Part shown: positions 16,805-27,000 of the stretch, in pieces
Layout: the number at the start of each line of letters is the position of its first letter
How positions within the stretch are numbered: the stretch's first letter is position 1
NCBI RefSeq assembly: GCF_010692325.1
Contig: NZ_JAAHHW010000007.1
Location: 28,704-92,703, forward strand
Length of the DNA: 64,000 bases
Direction of reading: 5' to 3'
From: Moorena sp. SIO3I8
GTDB lineage: Bacteria; Cyanobacteriota; Cyanobacteriia; Cyanobacteriales; Coleofasciculaceae
Translations under genes and position numbers: made by a program
The notes under the pieces: model-generated
What the model saw: only the letters and a program-made list of their open reading frames with translations
What the model was told of the DNA's origin: nothing
Databases searched by the model: none

Positions 16805-18913
16805 CTAAGCCTCCGTCCATCCCTGAATCGTAGCTATCAAAATGTTAACTAAGGGATGGTCTATCGCTTCCTTGAAAGCTTCTACTCCTCCAGCTTTCAG
16901 AGCATTGATCACCTTAGCTTTTAGGGTTGGGTTATTCTTTATTTCCTCAGCAGCTCTGGCTACAACTGTTAACTTCTCAATCTCAGTACTGGTGGGATTA
17001 GTCTGGGATAGTTGGTTTAGGAGTTGCTGAATTTCAGCTGCTGCTTCGGCTAAGCTTTGGGTTTGTTCTGATGTAAAATTAGTAGTATTAAATTGTCTAG
17101 CATTGTCGTTGGCAACAGCAAAATTAGGATTAGTATTAACCTTAGGATTAGTAGCTCGGCTTTGGTCTATCTTAAAATGACGTGAATTATCTGACATATC
17201 ACTCTCTGCTTTAGCTGTAACATCAATAATATTTTGAATAGGTTTATTAGCTTCACGCTTAATAATATCCCATAAATTAGCACTTTGCTCACGATAAATT
17301 ACTATCTGTTCATCTTTGGCTTTTAGTTCTGCTTTATATTTTTCTTCCATAGCTTTGAGGGCAAGTTCATAGTTTTGCGTGAAGTCACTATGAATCTTTT
17401 CCTTATTCGTGTCAGGGGGAACACTTACCTTAACAACAACTACACCATCCCCTTTATTTTCAATACTCTGAATAGCTAGTTCGGTATCTTCATTCTCTAC
17501 TTGGACTTTTTTGAAAGCAGCAATAAAAGCTTTCCAGTCAACACCGTTACGGAAAATGATGTCAACAGTATTTAAGACCTCTTGGAATAGCTTGGTAAAT
17601 TCTCCTGGTTGAAATTCGCCACTACTTGGACGACGCTCACGGTTATCTGTTCTAGGCTCAGGGTTTTCTAACAGATAAACAAATCGGCAATCAACATCTT
17701 TTAGCTTAGTGCTACTTTCAGTGTTCCAAGCTTCCAGACAAGCACCTGTCAAACTAGCTCCGGTAAAATCTGCGCCAACGGCATTAGTTTCAGTCAGGTT
17801 TGCCCATTCTAAACAGGCTCCATTGAATGTGGCTTGACTGATATCAGCTTCCTTAAGATTAGCATAGGTAAGATTAGCTTTGATCAGGTTTGCCCCTCTG
17901 AGCTTAGCACCAGCATAAGATTTTTCGTAAGCATTTCCAGTGACGAGTAATTCCCGAACTACTGGGTCAGCCAAGATGGTGTCACCGACTCTAGCGCGGT
18001 CAATTTTTTTGGCTTTGTACCAACAGGTACGAGTAAGAATAGCCTTTCTAAAGTCTGTACTTTTGAGGATAGCTCCTGTAAAGTCAGCGTTGATTAAGTT
18101 AGCACCGCGAAAGCTTGTGCCTCCGATAGCAGCAAAGGCAATAGCAATCGGACGAATCAGAGCAAACTTTTGATCTTCACCTAAGACTCGTTTAGCCATG
18201 TAAGCACCCTGAATAGCTCCAAGCCCAATTGCAGCGATATTTACGACCAGGGCTACTATCCCAGCCTTTGTTTCAGGTACAGTGGCAATCATAGTCGCAG
18301 TTTCAGCTCCAGCTACCGTAGCAGCTACAGCGATGATGCCCATCACAATTGCAGCTCCATCCCCAGCTACAGTTATAGCTGCAGCTACATTTGCACCAGC
18401 AGTCACAGTCACAATCATAGTCGAAGGAACACTCATAGCCAGAACTACAGCCCCACGGAGATTTCCTAACATAGCTAAAGTGACAGCTAAAACTGCACTC
18501 ATAGTCAAAACCACAGCAGTTGCCACTAGAAACGCTAGAAACCCATATCGGATATTGACTATCGAGCTGACCGCTAACAACAGCAAGACCATCACAGCAG
18601 GCTCGACAAATTCAGGAGCCAAAGTGGATGGAACAAAAATACTAGAAGACCCCGATACCAATCCTATTAGTGCTGATAATAAAAATAGAATTGTTACTAG
18701 CAGAATTAACCATTGAGGTTCCAGTCCTCCCTTAGCACCACAGATTTTTGCTTCTCTAAGATTGGTATTCGTAAACTTTGCCCCTCTAATATCCGCTTCA
18801 CTAAAATCTGCCCCTGAAAGGTCTTTACCCTGAAATGACTGACCTCTGAGATTTACCCTTCGGAAATCCCGTTGTCCTGCTGCATATCGTCTCAGAACTT
18901 CTTTAGCTTTCAT
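16805..18913 (-). CDS. Pentapeptide-repeat membrane protein, copy 2
   Basis: This 702-aa paralogue of the preceding gene starts MKAKEVLRRYAAGQRDFRR. It has the same plan: N-terminal pentapeptides, a hydrophobic Ala/Val/Ile-rich region (about 65-240), a second pentapeptide block (LRGANLIKANLTYANLKEAD), a charged helical region with a KAMEEKYKAELKAKDEQ coiled coil, and a nearly identical final 130 residues ending HPLVNILIATIQGWTEA. The hydrophobic core and central coiled coil differ strongly from copy 1 while the ends are conserved. Nothing identifies a substrate. Both copies read the same way with similar upstream flanks, so they arose by tandem duplication. Confidence 0.85.
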   Translation of the reverse strand: MKAKEVLRRYAAGQRDFRRVNLRGQSFQGKDLSGADFSEADIRGAKFTNTNLREAKICGAKGGLEPQWLILLVTILFLLSALIGLVSGSSSIFVPSTLAPEFVEPAVMVLLLLAVSSIVNIRYGFLAFLVATAVVLTMSAVLAVTLAMLGNLRGAVVLAMSVPSTMIVTVTAGANVAAAITVAGDGAAIVMGIIAVAATVAGAETATMIATVPETKAGIVALVVNIAAIGLGAIQGAYMAKRVLGEDQKFALIRPIAIAFAAIGGTSFRGANLINADFTGAILKSTDFRKAILTRTCWYKAKKIDRARVGDTILADPVVRELLVTGNAYEKSYAGAKLRGANLIKANLTYANLKEADISQATFNGACLEWANLTETNAVGADFTGASLTGACLEAWNTESSTKLKDVDCRFVYLLENPEPRTDNRERRPSSGEFQPGEFTKLFQEVLNTVDIIFRNGVDWKAFIAAFKKVQVENEDTELAIQSIENKGDGVVVVKVSVPPDTNKEKIHSDFTQNYELALKAMEEKYKAELKAKDEQIVIYREQSANLWDIIKREANKPIQNIIDVTAKAESDMSDNSRHFKIDQSRATNPKVNTNPNFAVANDNARQFNTTNFTSEQTQSLAEAAAEIQQLLNQLSQTNPTSTEIEKLTVVARAAEEIKNNPTLKAKVINALKAGGVEAFKEAIDHPLVNILIATIQGWTEA

Positions 18914-19746
18914 CAGCCAGAATCATATATAGGAAGGGGGACAGGGAACAGGGAGTAGGGAGTAGGGAACAGGAATTTCCATAATTCATTGCTCCTCGAT
19001 GTAAACTACAGTCGATGAATCAGGATTCCGGAAATACTTACGTGGAAATAAATTTCTTCGTGTTCTTTATTCCCATGGTGCTTCACCTGATCAGGAAAGG
19101 ATGTATTACTGCTATATGCGATGCCCTAAGTAACCAACTATACAGTGGTCACATAAACTCCCCTCACAACCTTGCCGCTGTCCCGCCCATGCGATCGCGT
19201 AGCGTCGGGCTTTGCCCGAATCGCTGATTCTATGACAGTGAAGACAACTCAAGATCAGGAGTTTCCATCGCGGTAAAGCAAACCTGACCGTAGCTCAGAA
19301 AACTCTTTTCCCATAGGCTAGGCGATCACTCTCTTCCAAAATTGCCCACAAGAGGCTTAACACCAAATCCGTAGAGTAGACCTGTCACTAATGCTGACGG
19401 CCAAATCAACATCAAATCAGGCAATGTTGAAAGGGAGGGGGGTGGCGCGCAACTTGGGGGGTGGGATTCTTCTTGCTGAGTCTGTGGGGAAGAAGTTCTA
19501 GTCTCGGTTTTTTCAGCCAGCGGAGTATGGAAGAAAGTGAATGGTGTAAAAGGTATAAACAGGGTGTTGACCTATAATCAGCGGAGCCTGAAAAAACAGA
19601 TTAGGGATAAAGGGGGGGAAATCAAATTGACTCCCTGGCTGCTCTTCTTCCGGAAAAGTTGGGTAGAAATTTCAAAAAAAATGGGAGTGAGTGCTCTTAG
19701 AGCATCTCACTCATACATCTAGTGTCTTTCTTCTATATATAGGATT

Positions 19747-19788
19747 GTTTGCAAAATGTAGCAAACTGGTTTGCAATATATAGCAAAC
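19747..19788. promoter_or_regulatory. Two tandem 20-bp palindromes GTTTGC-N8-GCAAAC
   Basis: Bases 19747-19766 and 19769-19788 are both GTTTGC-N8-GCAAAC with similar AT-rich centres. Their starts are 22 bp apart, about two helical turns, as for paired operator or iteron sites. No adjacent gene is clear. Confidence 0.5.
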
Positions 19789-19815
19789 TCGTTTCTTAGA
19801 TTCAGTAAACTTAAC

Positions 19816-19895
19816 ATGTCTAGACATAGGGGTTTTAGCCAACTGGTTGGTCAGATTCAGCAAACTAGACAAATATTCACAATATGTCTAGACAT
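19816..19895. promoter_or_regulatory. Two copies of perfect palindrome ATGTCTAGACAT
   Basis: The 12-bp palindrome occurs at 19816-19827 and 19884-19895, 68 bp apart. Each is preceded by a related direct repeat (AGATTCAGTAAACT and AGATTCAGCAAACT). They lie next to the GTTTGC/GCAAAC pair, so 19747-19895 is a compact repeat cluster. Confidence 0.5.
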
Positions 19896-20414
19896 TTGCA
19901 AGACAGGATAGGGATTCTCCTACGGAGACGCTTCGCGAACGCTGTCTCGATGCCTGGCTGTTTTGTCTACCTGACTGAAACCCACTGCAAACAGGACATA
20001 GTACTGGCACAATGCTGTTGTTTTTATACATGTAGCAATGTTTTATTACCGCCAAGTGTGGTTATCGACACTAAGAGTCTAACACTACTAATCTCAGCTC
20101 ATCCCCCTAGTTGGCCAAGCGTATCCAGAGAGATTCACTTTTTGACTTCCATTAATGGCTACAATTGCTCTGAAGCTTATCTGATGGTGGTTTTGATAAA
20201 ATTACATATAGATGGTTATAGGAATGCGATTGACCTACGGTCACGCTACGCGAACGCAAAAATAAACCCCTAATAAACATGGGTACAGTTTCCCTGAAGC
20301 AATTGCTGTAACCCGAATTTGAAAAGGGTGTTATGGGTTGTTGAGCACATTAGTATGGAGGAATTTCAGTGAAATGCGATCGCATAGACTTTTGCTCAAA
20401 ACTCAGCTGCGAAC

Positions 20415-22145
20415 CTACAGCTGATAGCCCAATGAAACGTGGAAACCATTCTCTTGTAGGGAATTTCCCCGGTTGTTGACCTCAATCAAGGGGATACCAT
20501 AGTCTAGGCGCAAATCTAAACCAGAGATAATTTGCGATCGCAAGCCTAGTCCCAAGCTAGCAATGGTGGCGGGGTCAGGGTCAGGATCTAGATTATTCCA
20601 AGCTGTACCGATTTCAAAAAAAGGGGCTATTTGTAGTTTGCTAGGGTCTGAGGTGAGAGGAATTCGGAGTTGTACCGAACCCAGGATACCGTTATCAGCA
20701 ACCAGTTGGTTTTGTCGATAGCCTTTGACTGTATCCACGCCACCGATACTGAAGCGTTCTAGGGAGAGCAAAGAATCTGGGGTTAACTGAGCATTAATTT
20801 GTGTGATCAGCGTCGTTCTCGGTGACAACTGTTGTACCAATTGGAATTGTCCCAACCAGCTAAAGAATCGCCCGTCAGTCCCAGTATTGTTGATAGTTGC
20901 ATCAAAGGCACCCAACCCAAAACTAAACTGAGAGCGAGCAGCTAATATGCGACTAGGGCTACTACGGTCTATCCAATCTTGAGAAAATCGCAATACCGTT
21001 ACCTTGGATTCGCCGTCTTCTGGGCCAACTGAGAAAGAAAAAGGTTCCCCGAGTAAGAAGGTTTGACTGCGACGCAAGTCTAGGGCTAAACTCAGAGCAA
21101 ATTCACGTTCTGAGGAGCGGAATATCGGTTGCCGAAAACTGACAGAAAAGGTGCGAGTTTCGCTTTCGATATCAAGCTCGTCGAATTGATCTTCGATAAT
21201 GCTGCTGTCGCTGTTGTTGTAGCGTACACTAAGGGTGCCATTGTAGGGATTGACGGGGATAGAATAGTTGATATCGTAGAGGTCTAGCCCTTCGGTAAAG
21301 CTGTATTGAGTGGTGAAGCGATCGCCAAAACCCAAAAGATTATCATGGGCAACAAACAGCCTGGTTTGTAGAGAACCAATGCTGGGAGATTGGTTGTTGG
21401 CGGTAGAAATACCAGCGTGAAAGGCAGAGGCTTCTTTGAGTTTGACTTGCAAAATATTGCTACCAGAGCCACTTCCTGCAGTTAACTCCGCATCCACTTG
21501 ATTGAGCAAAGGGTCAAGTTGCAGCAGTTTCAGGGCTTCTTCTAAGCGGCTTCGATTTAATGGTGGGTTAGTGGCCACTTCAAGGCGACTGCGCACATAT
21601 CCTTCCCGCAGACGGTTTAATCCCTCCAGTTCAATCCGTTCTAAGTCACCCTCAACCACCTGGATTTTCACAACACCTTTGCTAAAGTCTTGGACCGGCA
21701 AAAATGCGCCAGAGGTGATGTAACCATTTTTAATGTAGAGCTCAGTAATGGCAGAACGCAGTTGAAGCAACTCCTCAAACCTTACTTCACGGTTCTCATA
21801 TTGGTTTGTTTTATCTGCAATTTCTTCTTGCAAAACCGTATTTCCCAACACCTCCACTTCTGTGACAAAGAATGGCACAGTGGATGGAGTTGTAACTTCA
21901 GGGAGTTGGGGAGAGGAAGGAATTTCCAGACTTGGATCCGGTGGTGATGCTGGAGATTCTTCAGGAACAGGAGGAGGTAAATCGGATGGGGTGGGAATGG
22001 TTTCCTGAATTCTTTCAGGGGTTTCGGTGGGAAGGTTCACTCCTGGGGGTGGATTAGACTGAGCCACTGCTCCCATAGTTAGGCTCACGATGGTAGTAAT
22101 GCTAGAGCCTGAAATTACAACAATCGATTTCAGTGTATGATACAT
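20415..22145 (-). CDS. TpsB-type (ShlB/FhaC) outer membrane transporter with POTRA domain
   Basis: The product exports a TpsA exoprotein across the outer membrane. The frame is open up to 22484, but the extra residues come from a palindromic repeat (GTGILPVSF units), so the ATG at 22145 is chosen; it gives 576 aa with a signal peptide (VVISGSSITTIVSLTMGAVAQ). A Pro-rich linker follows, then a POTRA domain (FFVTEVEVLGNTVLQEEI to VVEGDLERIELEG), then a beta-barrel of the ShlB type with FSIGGVDTVKGYRQNQL and a terminal FHVSLGYQL. The family pairs with haemagglutination-domain exoproteins, and such a gene lies nearby at 24056-29875 on the same strand, separated by an RTX-like gene. Confidence 0.92.
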   Translation of the reverse strand: MYHTLKSIVVISGSSITTIVSLTMGAVAQSNPPPGVNLPTETPERIQETIPTPSDLPPPVPEESPASPPDPSLEIPSSPQLPEVTTPSTVPFFVTEVEVLGNTVLQEEIADKTNQYENREVRFEELLQLRSAITELYIKNGYITSGAFLPVQDFSKGVVKIQVVEGDLERIELEGLNRLREGYVRSRLEVATNPPLNRSRLEEALKLLQLDPLLNQVDAELTAGSGSGSNILQVKLKEASAFHAGISTANNQSPSIGSLQTRLFVAHDNLLGFGDRFTTQYSFTEGLDLYDINYSIPVNPYNGTLSVRYNNSDSSIIEDQFDELDIESETRTFSVSFRQPIFRSSEREFALSLALDLRRSQTFLLGEPFSFSVGPEDGESKVTVLRFSQDWIDRSSPSRILAARSQFSFGLGAFDATINNTGTDGRFFSWLGQFQLVQQLSPRTTLITQINAQLTPDSLLSLERFSIGGVDTVKGYRQNQLVADNGILGSVQLRIPLTSDPSKLQIAPFFEIGTAWNNLDPDPDPATIASLGLGLRSQIISGLDLRLDYGIPLIEVNNRGNSLQENGFHVSLGYQL

Positions 22146-22195
22146 AGTTTCAGCTTTGTTAGCATTGCTGAATCTTCGGATGAATAAGAGTGGGG

Positions 22196-22480
22196 TGGGC
22201 ATCCTGCCTGCCTGGGAATGAAACAGGTAAGATGCCTGTTCGGAAATGAAACAGGCAAGATGCCTGTTCGGAAATGAAACAGGCAAGATGCCTGCTCGGA
22301 AATGAAACAGGCAAGATGCCTGCTCGGAAATGAAACAGGCAAGATGCCTGCTCGGAAATGAAACAGGCAAGATGCCTGTTCCACTAAGATGCCCGAGGCC
22401 GGAAACAGGCAAGATGCCTGTTCCACCAAGATGCCTGGGAATGAAACAGGCAAGATGCCTGTTCCACCAAGATGCCCATG
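22196..22480. repeat. Tandem palindromic repeat array (AACAGGCA-AGA-TGCCTGTT), about 28-bp units
   Basis: Several units of about 28 bp carry the 19-bp inverted repeat AACAGGCAAGATGCCTGTT, separated by CGGAAATG or CCACCAAGATG. Each unit can form an 8-bp hairpin. The array lies directly before the tpsB start. Related palindromes with a different stem pair occur at 50391-50595, 56839-56862 and 61600-61850. Confidence 0.85.
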
Positions 22481-22662
22481 CCACAAAACTATTAAAATTA
22501 TCCCGTATTTATAGCACTACGTATTCAGAGGACATTGATACAAGCAACAAAAGCGGTTTTAGTCAACTTTTGCATGCATGGCTCTTGCCTTGGGCGTAGT
22601 GCTATATCTATCCCAATGCTTCCCCCAACCCCCAGAGGCTAAAGGTGTTTTTGGAAAGAGTC

Positions 22663-23490
22663 TTAAACGAAGTTAAAGTCCCAATAAATCACAACATTAG
22701 TGGTGTCTTCTACTACACCGATAAGATCGTTCTTATAGCACTTATCATAGTCATGAGGTACAAAATTCTTGGTGTTAGGGAGCAGGGACTTCGGAGCAGG
22801 GAGCAGGGAAGAGAGAAGAGGCAAGAGGCAAGAGGTAAAAAATCCTGTGTACCTCATAGCTATAAGACAAGAGGTAAAAAATCCTGTGTACCTCATAGCT
22901 ATAAGAAACGCTATATAGTAAATCAAGGTATCCTTTGCACTGCTGCCAGACCAGTTTTGGAAGCTCAGTGAGTAGTCACTGGAACTACCATAAACCTGGA
23001 ACTTATCTCCCTCAGACCAGTAGAAGTCGGTAATTGTGGTATAATTGAGGCTGTCATAGCCGGAACTGCCACTTAAGTAATCGTTTCCAGAGTAACCTAG
23101 AAGGGTGTCGTTACCTGAGCCACCATAGATATAGTCATGGCCAGTCCAGCCATCCAGATAGTCGTTACCACTCTGACCGTAGAGCTTATCGTTGCCGCTA
23201 TTACCATATAAATTATCGTGTCCATAGTAACCAAAAAGGGTGTCGTTACCTGAGCCACCATAGATATAGTCATTGCCAGTCCAGCCATCTAGATAGTCGT
23301 TAGCACCCTCACCGTAGAGGTTATCGTTGCCGCTATTTCCATACAAAGTGTCGTTCTTCGGACCGCCAATCAGGGTATCATTGCCGCCATTACCCGTCAT
23401 TGTCCAAGACTTCCATTTCAAGAATATCCACCAACCTTCCTTGTGCGCTTGAAAGTAATTGTTAGCATTGTTACCGATGTAATTTCCCAT
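22663..23490 (-). CDS. RTX-like glycine-rich nonapeptide repeat protein, interrupted in frame by a palindromic element
   Basis: The 275-aa protein starts at an ATG preceded by AGGAG at 8 bp spacing. From about residue 33 it holds haemolysin-type calcium-binding repeats (GGxGNDTL, GNSGNDNLYG, GQSGNDYLDG). The C-terminal domain (TTITDFYWSEGDKFQVYG, then FQNWSGSSAKDTLIYY) breaks off, 60 residues encoded by a repeat element follow, and KNDLIGVVEDTTNVVI resumes the domain. The uninterrupted form would be 215 aa. Such proteins bind calcium and are usually secreted without a cleaved signal peptide, often by type I systems. It lies between tpsB and tpsA on the same strand, but no type I exporter is nearby. 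Confidence 0.85.
   Translation of the reverse strand: MGNYIGNNANNYFQAHKEGWWIFLKWKSWTMTGNGGNDTLIGGPKNDTLYGNSGNDNLYGEGANDYLDGWTGNDYIYGGSGNDTLFGYYGHDNLYGNSGNDKLYGQSGNDYLDGWTGHDYIYGGSGNDTLLGYSGNDYLSGSSGYDSLNYTTITDFYWSEGDKFQVYGSSSDYSLSFQNWSGSSAKDTLIYYIAFLIAMRYTGFFTSCLIAMRYTGFFTSCLLPLLSSLLPAPKSLLPNTKNFVPHDYDKCYKNDLIGVVEDTTNVVIYWDFNFV
22734..22915 (-). mobile_element. Palindromic repeat element inserted in frame in the RTX-like gene
   Basis: Ends are imperfect inverted repeats of about 29 bp (TATAGC...ATGAGGTACA, about 23 of 29 matching). Inside are two copies of a GAGGTACACAGGATTTTTTA segment and short GGGAGCA-type repeats. Removing exactly 180 bp joins ...LIYY to KNDLIGVV, so the insertion preserved the reading frame and is itself open in that frame. 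Related elements are at 40325-40483 and 42180-42369, with a partial one at 54319-54420. Confidence 0.8.
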
Positions 23491-23795
23491 GGTTTTTACT
23501 CCTGAGAGAATTTAATTGTGTAACTTCAAAGGGTTATATTCAGTCAATAAATTCTAGATAAACCCAATGTCTAAGCCTTAAATTTTGCTACAATTTGGTC
23601 GTTTAGTGTGCAAAAAAAAAAAATTAGTTAGAGATAATTTGTTCAGCAACTGTATTAGCTTGTTGCTTAATTTTCATAATAAACTTAAGTCTTTTAGAAT
23701 TCATTAACCGTATCTACCAATGTGATGACTTGGATAACCAAGACTCATGGCAATATTTAGTCAGTGGGATTGCTGAAAACTACATATTGGTAATC

Positions 23796-23827
23796 AAAAA
23801 GAGAGGCTCACTGGATTAGAGCCTCTC
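23796..23827 (-). terminator. Rho-independent terminator downstream of tpsA
   Basis: Stem GAGAGGCTC (23801-23809) pairs perfectly with GAGCCTCTC (23819-23827) across a 9-nt loop. On the minus strand it is followed by TTTTT. It lies about 230 bp past the tpsA stop and before the RTX-like gene, so the two are probably separate transcripts. Confidence 0.8.
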
Positions 23828-23937
23828 TCCCCTTGTCTACCAAGATGATGCCGCAAATTTGGACAAGACCTGGGTACAATTCAGTCAGTGGGATTGCTGA
23901 AAACTACATACTGCTGATTGAAGCGTTTACCCTGTTG

Positions 23938-24016
23938 GGTGGTGCGTTACGGGACGGACTATCCCAATACTGGCTACTGATAAAATCAGGGCTCGCCCGT
24001 CCCTAACGCACCCTAC
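23938..24016. repeat. GGTGCGTTA inverted-repeat element
   Basis: About 79 bp with ends GGTGGTGCGTTA and TAACGCACCCTAC and an imperfect inner inverted repeat (GGGACGG / CCGTCCC). The same family is at 36301-36382, 37637-37715 and 37972-38053, and has amplified at 36301-36855. Confidence 0.75.
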
Positions 24017-24055
24017 GCACTCAAACCTTTTGCCCAAAATTCCTCACCCCCAGCC

Positions 24056-27000
24056 TCAAGAACATTCCCGCCCCATCACTAGGCGTCCATTTGGCAGTTG
24101 ATAAACCCCCGTTGCTTCAACAATTGGGTCACCCTTTTGCCAAGGACGAGAGGCACTCTGACTCGGTACGGTGCGTACCTCTCCAGTGGGATAACGTGAA
24201 ACTGAAGCATCCCCAGGGCGGGTGGGTAAGTTACCACCACCGGTAATGATGAATTGTCCCTCTTGTTCACTGGTTCGGACAATGCAGCTATTGGCTAGTA
24301 GATTGTCGGTGTCAATCAGATTGTCCGGTAACTCTGTCAGGCTGTTTTCGATAAAATCGAGGTTGGGTAAAGTGATAACCCCATCGACTGCCCCACTAGC
24401 ATTGATATCGACTCGGTTATTATTATCTAAAGTAGCTGGGTCAGTGCCTTTTGGTGCTGGACGGAAGGCAAAGCCGAAGAAGATGGGGGTTGTGAACTTA
24501 ATATTGCCTCCTCGGCCATCACGGGCAAAGGCTAGGATGTCACTGTCAGCAAAGGCAATGAGGGAGTCAGTGGTGATGGTGATATTTCCCCCGTTGTCAG
24601 CACCGCTGAAGACACTAGTGGTGATGTCACTGTCACCCCGTAGCCTAATATTTTTGGCTGTGATATCGATAGCACCTCCGGCAGATTGAGTGGTAGCAGT
24701 AATGATATTGCCGTCAGTAGCTGTTAACCTGTCTGAGACATTGATCTCGATGTTGCCAGCGTCGCCTTCTCCTTGACTTTGGGCAGATATCTGGCCTCTA
24801 TCTGTGATGGTTAAATTGGAAGTAGTAATTTTCAAGTCTCCGGCAGACCCTGTTGAACCTTTCAGTACTTCTGTAGATATAGTACTGGGAACTTCGCCAT
24901 CCTTAGAAACACCAGTTACTTCTATAAATTCTGAGGCATTGATGGTTATAGTTCCTCCTTTACCTGCATTTGCGGTTGCTGCGCCAATGCGTGAACCACT
25001 GCGGACGCTCAGTTGGTTGGTTGTAATATCTATATCCCCGGCATTTCCGGAAGCATTAATAGAAGTAGCAACAGGACCAGTAATTGTATCTGCCGAAATT
25101 ACAGCTCCCTCCTCAAGAGTTATTCTGCCAGAATTTAAAAATAAGTTTCCTGCATCACCATGTCCGAGAGTAGCAGTCGCTATGCCTGCCTGACCTTGAA
25201 TCTCGATAGACTCGGTAGCAGTTATACGTAACTCTCCGCCTTTTCCCTCAGGCAAGGTACCTTGTGCATCATTTTCGTCACTTAAAACAGGTCCTGAGAT
25301 AATTCCAGCTCCATTCTGAATGACTAAACTACGAGTAGTAAGGCTTAAAGTACCACCATCACCAGTCCCAAAAGTTGCTGTTGTCAAACCTGTAGCAGTT
25401 TGAGCTGCCTGGCGAATTGAGTTTGGGTCTAGAGGGTCAGGATTAAATACTATTGATTGATTGCCCCTTAGTATAACAGACTCGGAAGCATTGATGGTTA
25501 AGTTCCCTGCTTTGCCACTGCTACGTGTTTCTGTCCCTATTCCAGTATACCTATTCAATTCAGGTCGGTCATTTTGTACAACCAATTGCTGAGTATTAAT
25601 GGTTGCGTTGCCAGCATTGCCAGTCCCATATGTCTGGACAAGCAATTTACTACCATTGGTTATATTGATGGAATCAGAGGCATTAATGTTGAGATCTCCT
25701 CCCAAGCCATCTCCACGAGTTATCGTCGATACTCTCGTCCCAGTAAAGGAAACGGATTGAGCCTTGATATTAATGTCACCAGCCTTAACAGAGCCACGAG
25801 TTTCGCTAATAATGCGCTGATTTTTTGCTATGATTGCACCGTTGCTATTTAACGTAATATCACCCCCTGCAACATCGCGACCACGAGAATCAAGAGAACC
25901 AAGGTTAAGGTCACCGTCAGCAGACAGGGTTATCGCTCCGCCACTGCCAGAGGAAGATGTCTTGAGAATACCTGCCGTAGTATCGATACTACCATTGGTG
26001 CTGTTGAGGGTAATCGAGCCACTGGGATTAGAAATATCCTGAGTATTAATGTCTCCGATGGCCTTGAGTATCAAGCTTCTTTCTTGATTGGAAGGGTCTA
26101 TATCACTAAGGCTACCGCTTTGTGCGATCGCACCACCAGAAGTAATTGTTACATTACCAGCATAAGTTGAGTTGAGTAAGTTGGTAGAGTCACTTTCGTT
26201 GATTGAGATGTTACTCCCTTCAAATTTAAGATTCCCAAACTGATTCTCTGAGTTGTTGAGAGTAATATTGCCATTCTTAGCATTGAAGCTAGCAGTACCG
26301 CTAACATTTAGAGAACCATTTTGGATAATTTCGGGAGTACCTGTATCGAGGCGAGTTGGGGGTGCCTCAGTATTTATTCTCAATACGCCGCCAAAGGAGT
26401 TTCCAGATTGAGCTAATTCAATCGCTGTACTTTCGTTAAAGGCTTCATTGTTGTTGAAAGTCAGTCTTTTATCTAAGCTGTTCACCGTTAGATTGCCAGA
26501 GATAGTTTCGGCATTTAGGGTGATCAGTCCCACGTCAGTGATAATCACATCCCCATTGGGCAAGGTTCTTCGAGGCAAAATATTATTGTTGCCAGTAGGG
26601 TCTATATTTTCACTAGGAGCGTTTGGATCAGTGTTCCCTGCTACTTGTAAGATTTCCCCAGGAGCTTGGAAAATTGGTCCAGTAGAGTTAATCGTAAAAT
26701 CACCACCAATCAGGGAGTTACCGATGATGCTGGCATTACTGTTAGTAATTGTGACATTGCCAGCGTTGGGGAGGGTAGTGGTGAGGCTGGTATCTCCTAC
26801 AACAGTTAATGATGCTCCTATATCTTGAGTAATCATGCCTCCAGAGGTTAAGTTCAAGTTACCAGTGGCAGAGGAAGTGATCAGATTTGTCCCGTCACTC
26901 TCACGGATAGAGACATCATTACCGGTGAAGGCAAGATTACCAAACTGATTAGCTGGTTCATTGAGACTAATATTGCCAGTGTTGGCGTTGAAAGTAGCGG

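Larger units (their letters stand above)
18914..20414. other. 1.5-kb region without a convincing gene
   Basis: Open frames at 19015-19227, 19537-19722 and 19884-20273 lack recognisable motifs and ribosome binding sites, and two run through interspersed repeats (GCTACGCGAACGC type at about 20238-20256). The stretch holds the duplicated flank of the pentapeptide genes (18988-19195), a GGGAGTAGGG repeat near 18945-18975, and the paired palindromes described separately. Confidence 0.6.
23491..24055. other. Gap between RTX-like gene and tpsA, with repeats
   Basis: No gene is seen. The stretch holds two copies of a TCAGTCAGTGGGATTGCTGA repeat (about 23757 and 23882, also at about 41553), a terminator hairpin, and one copy of the GGTGCGTTA inverted-repeat element at 23938-24016. 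Confidence 0.6.

Noticed and set aside
19015..20273. Three small plus-strand frames
   Set aside because: No ribosome sites or motifs, and two run through interspersed repeats.
22146..22484. N-terminal extension of TpsB by about 113 residues
   Set aside because: It is a translation of the palindromic repeats (GTGILPVSF units); a signal peptide starts at the ATG at 22145.
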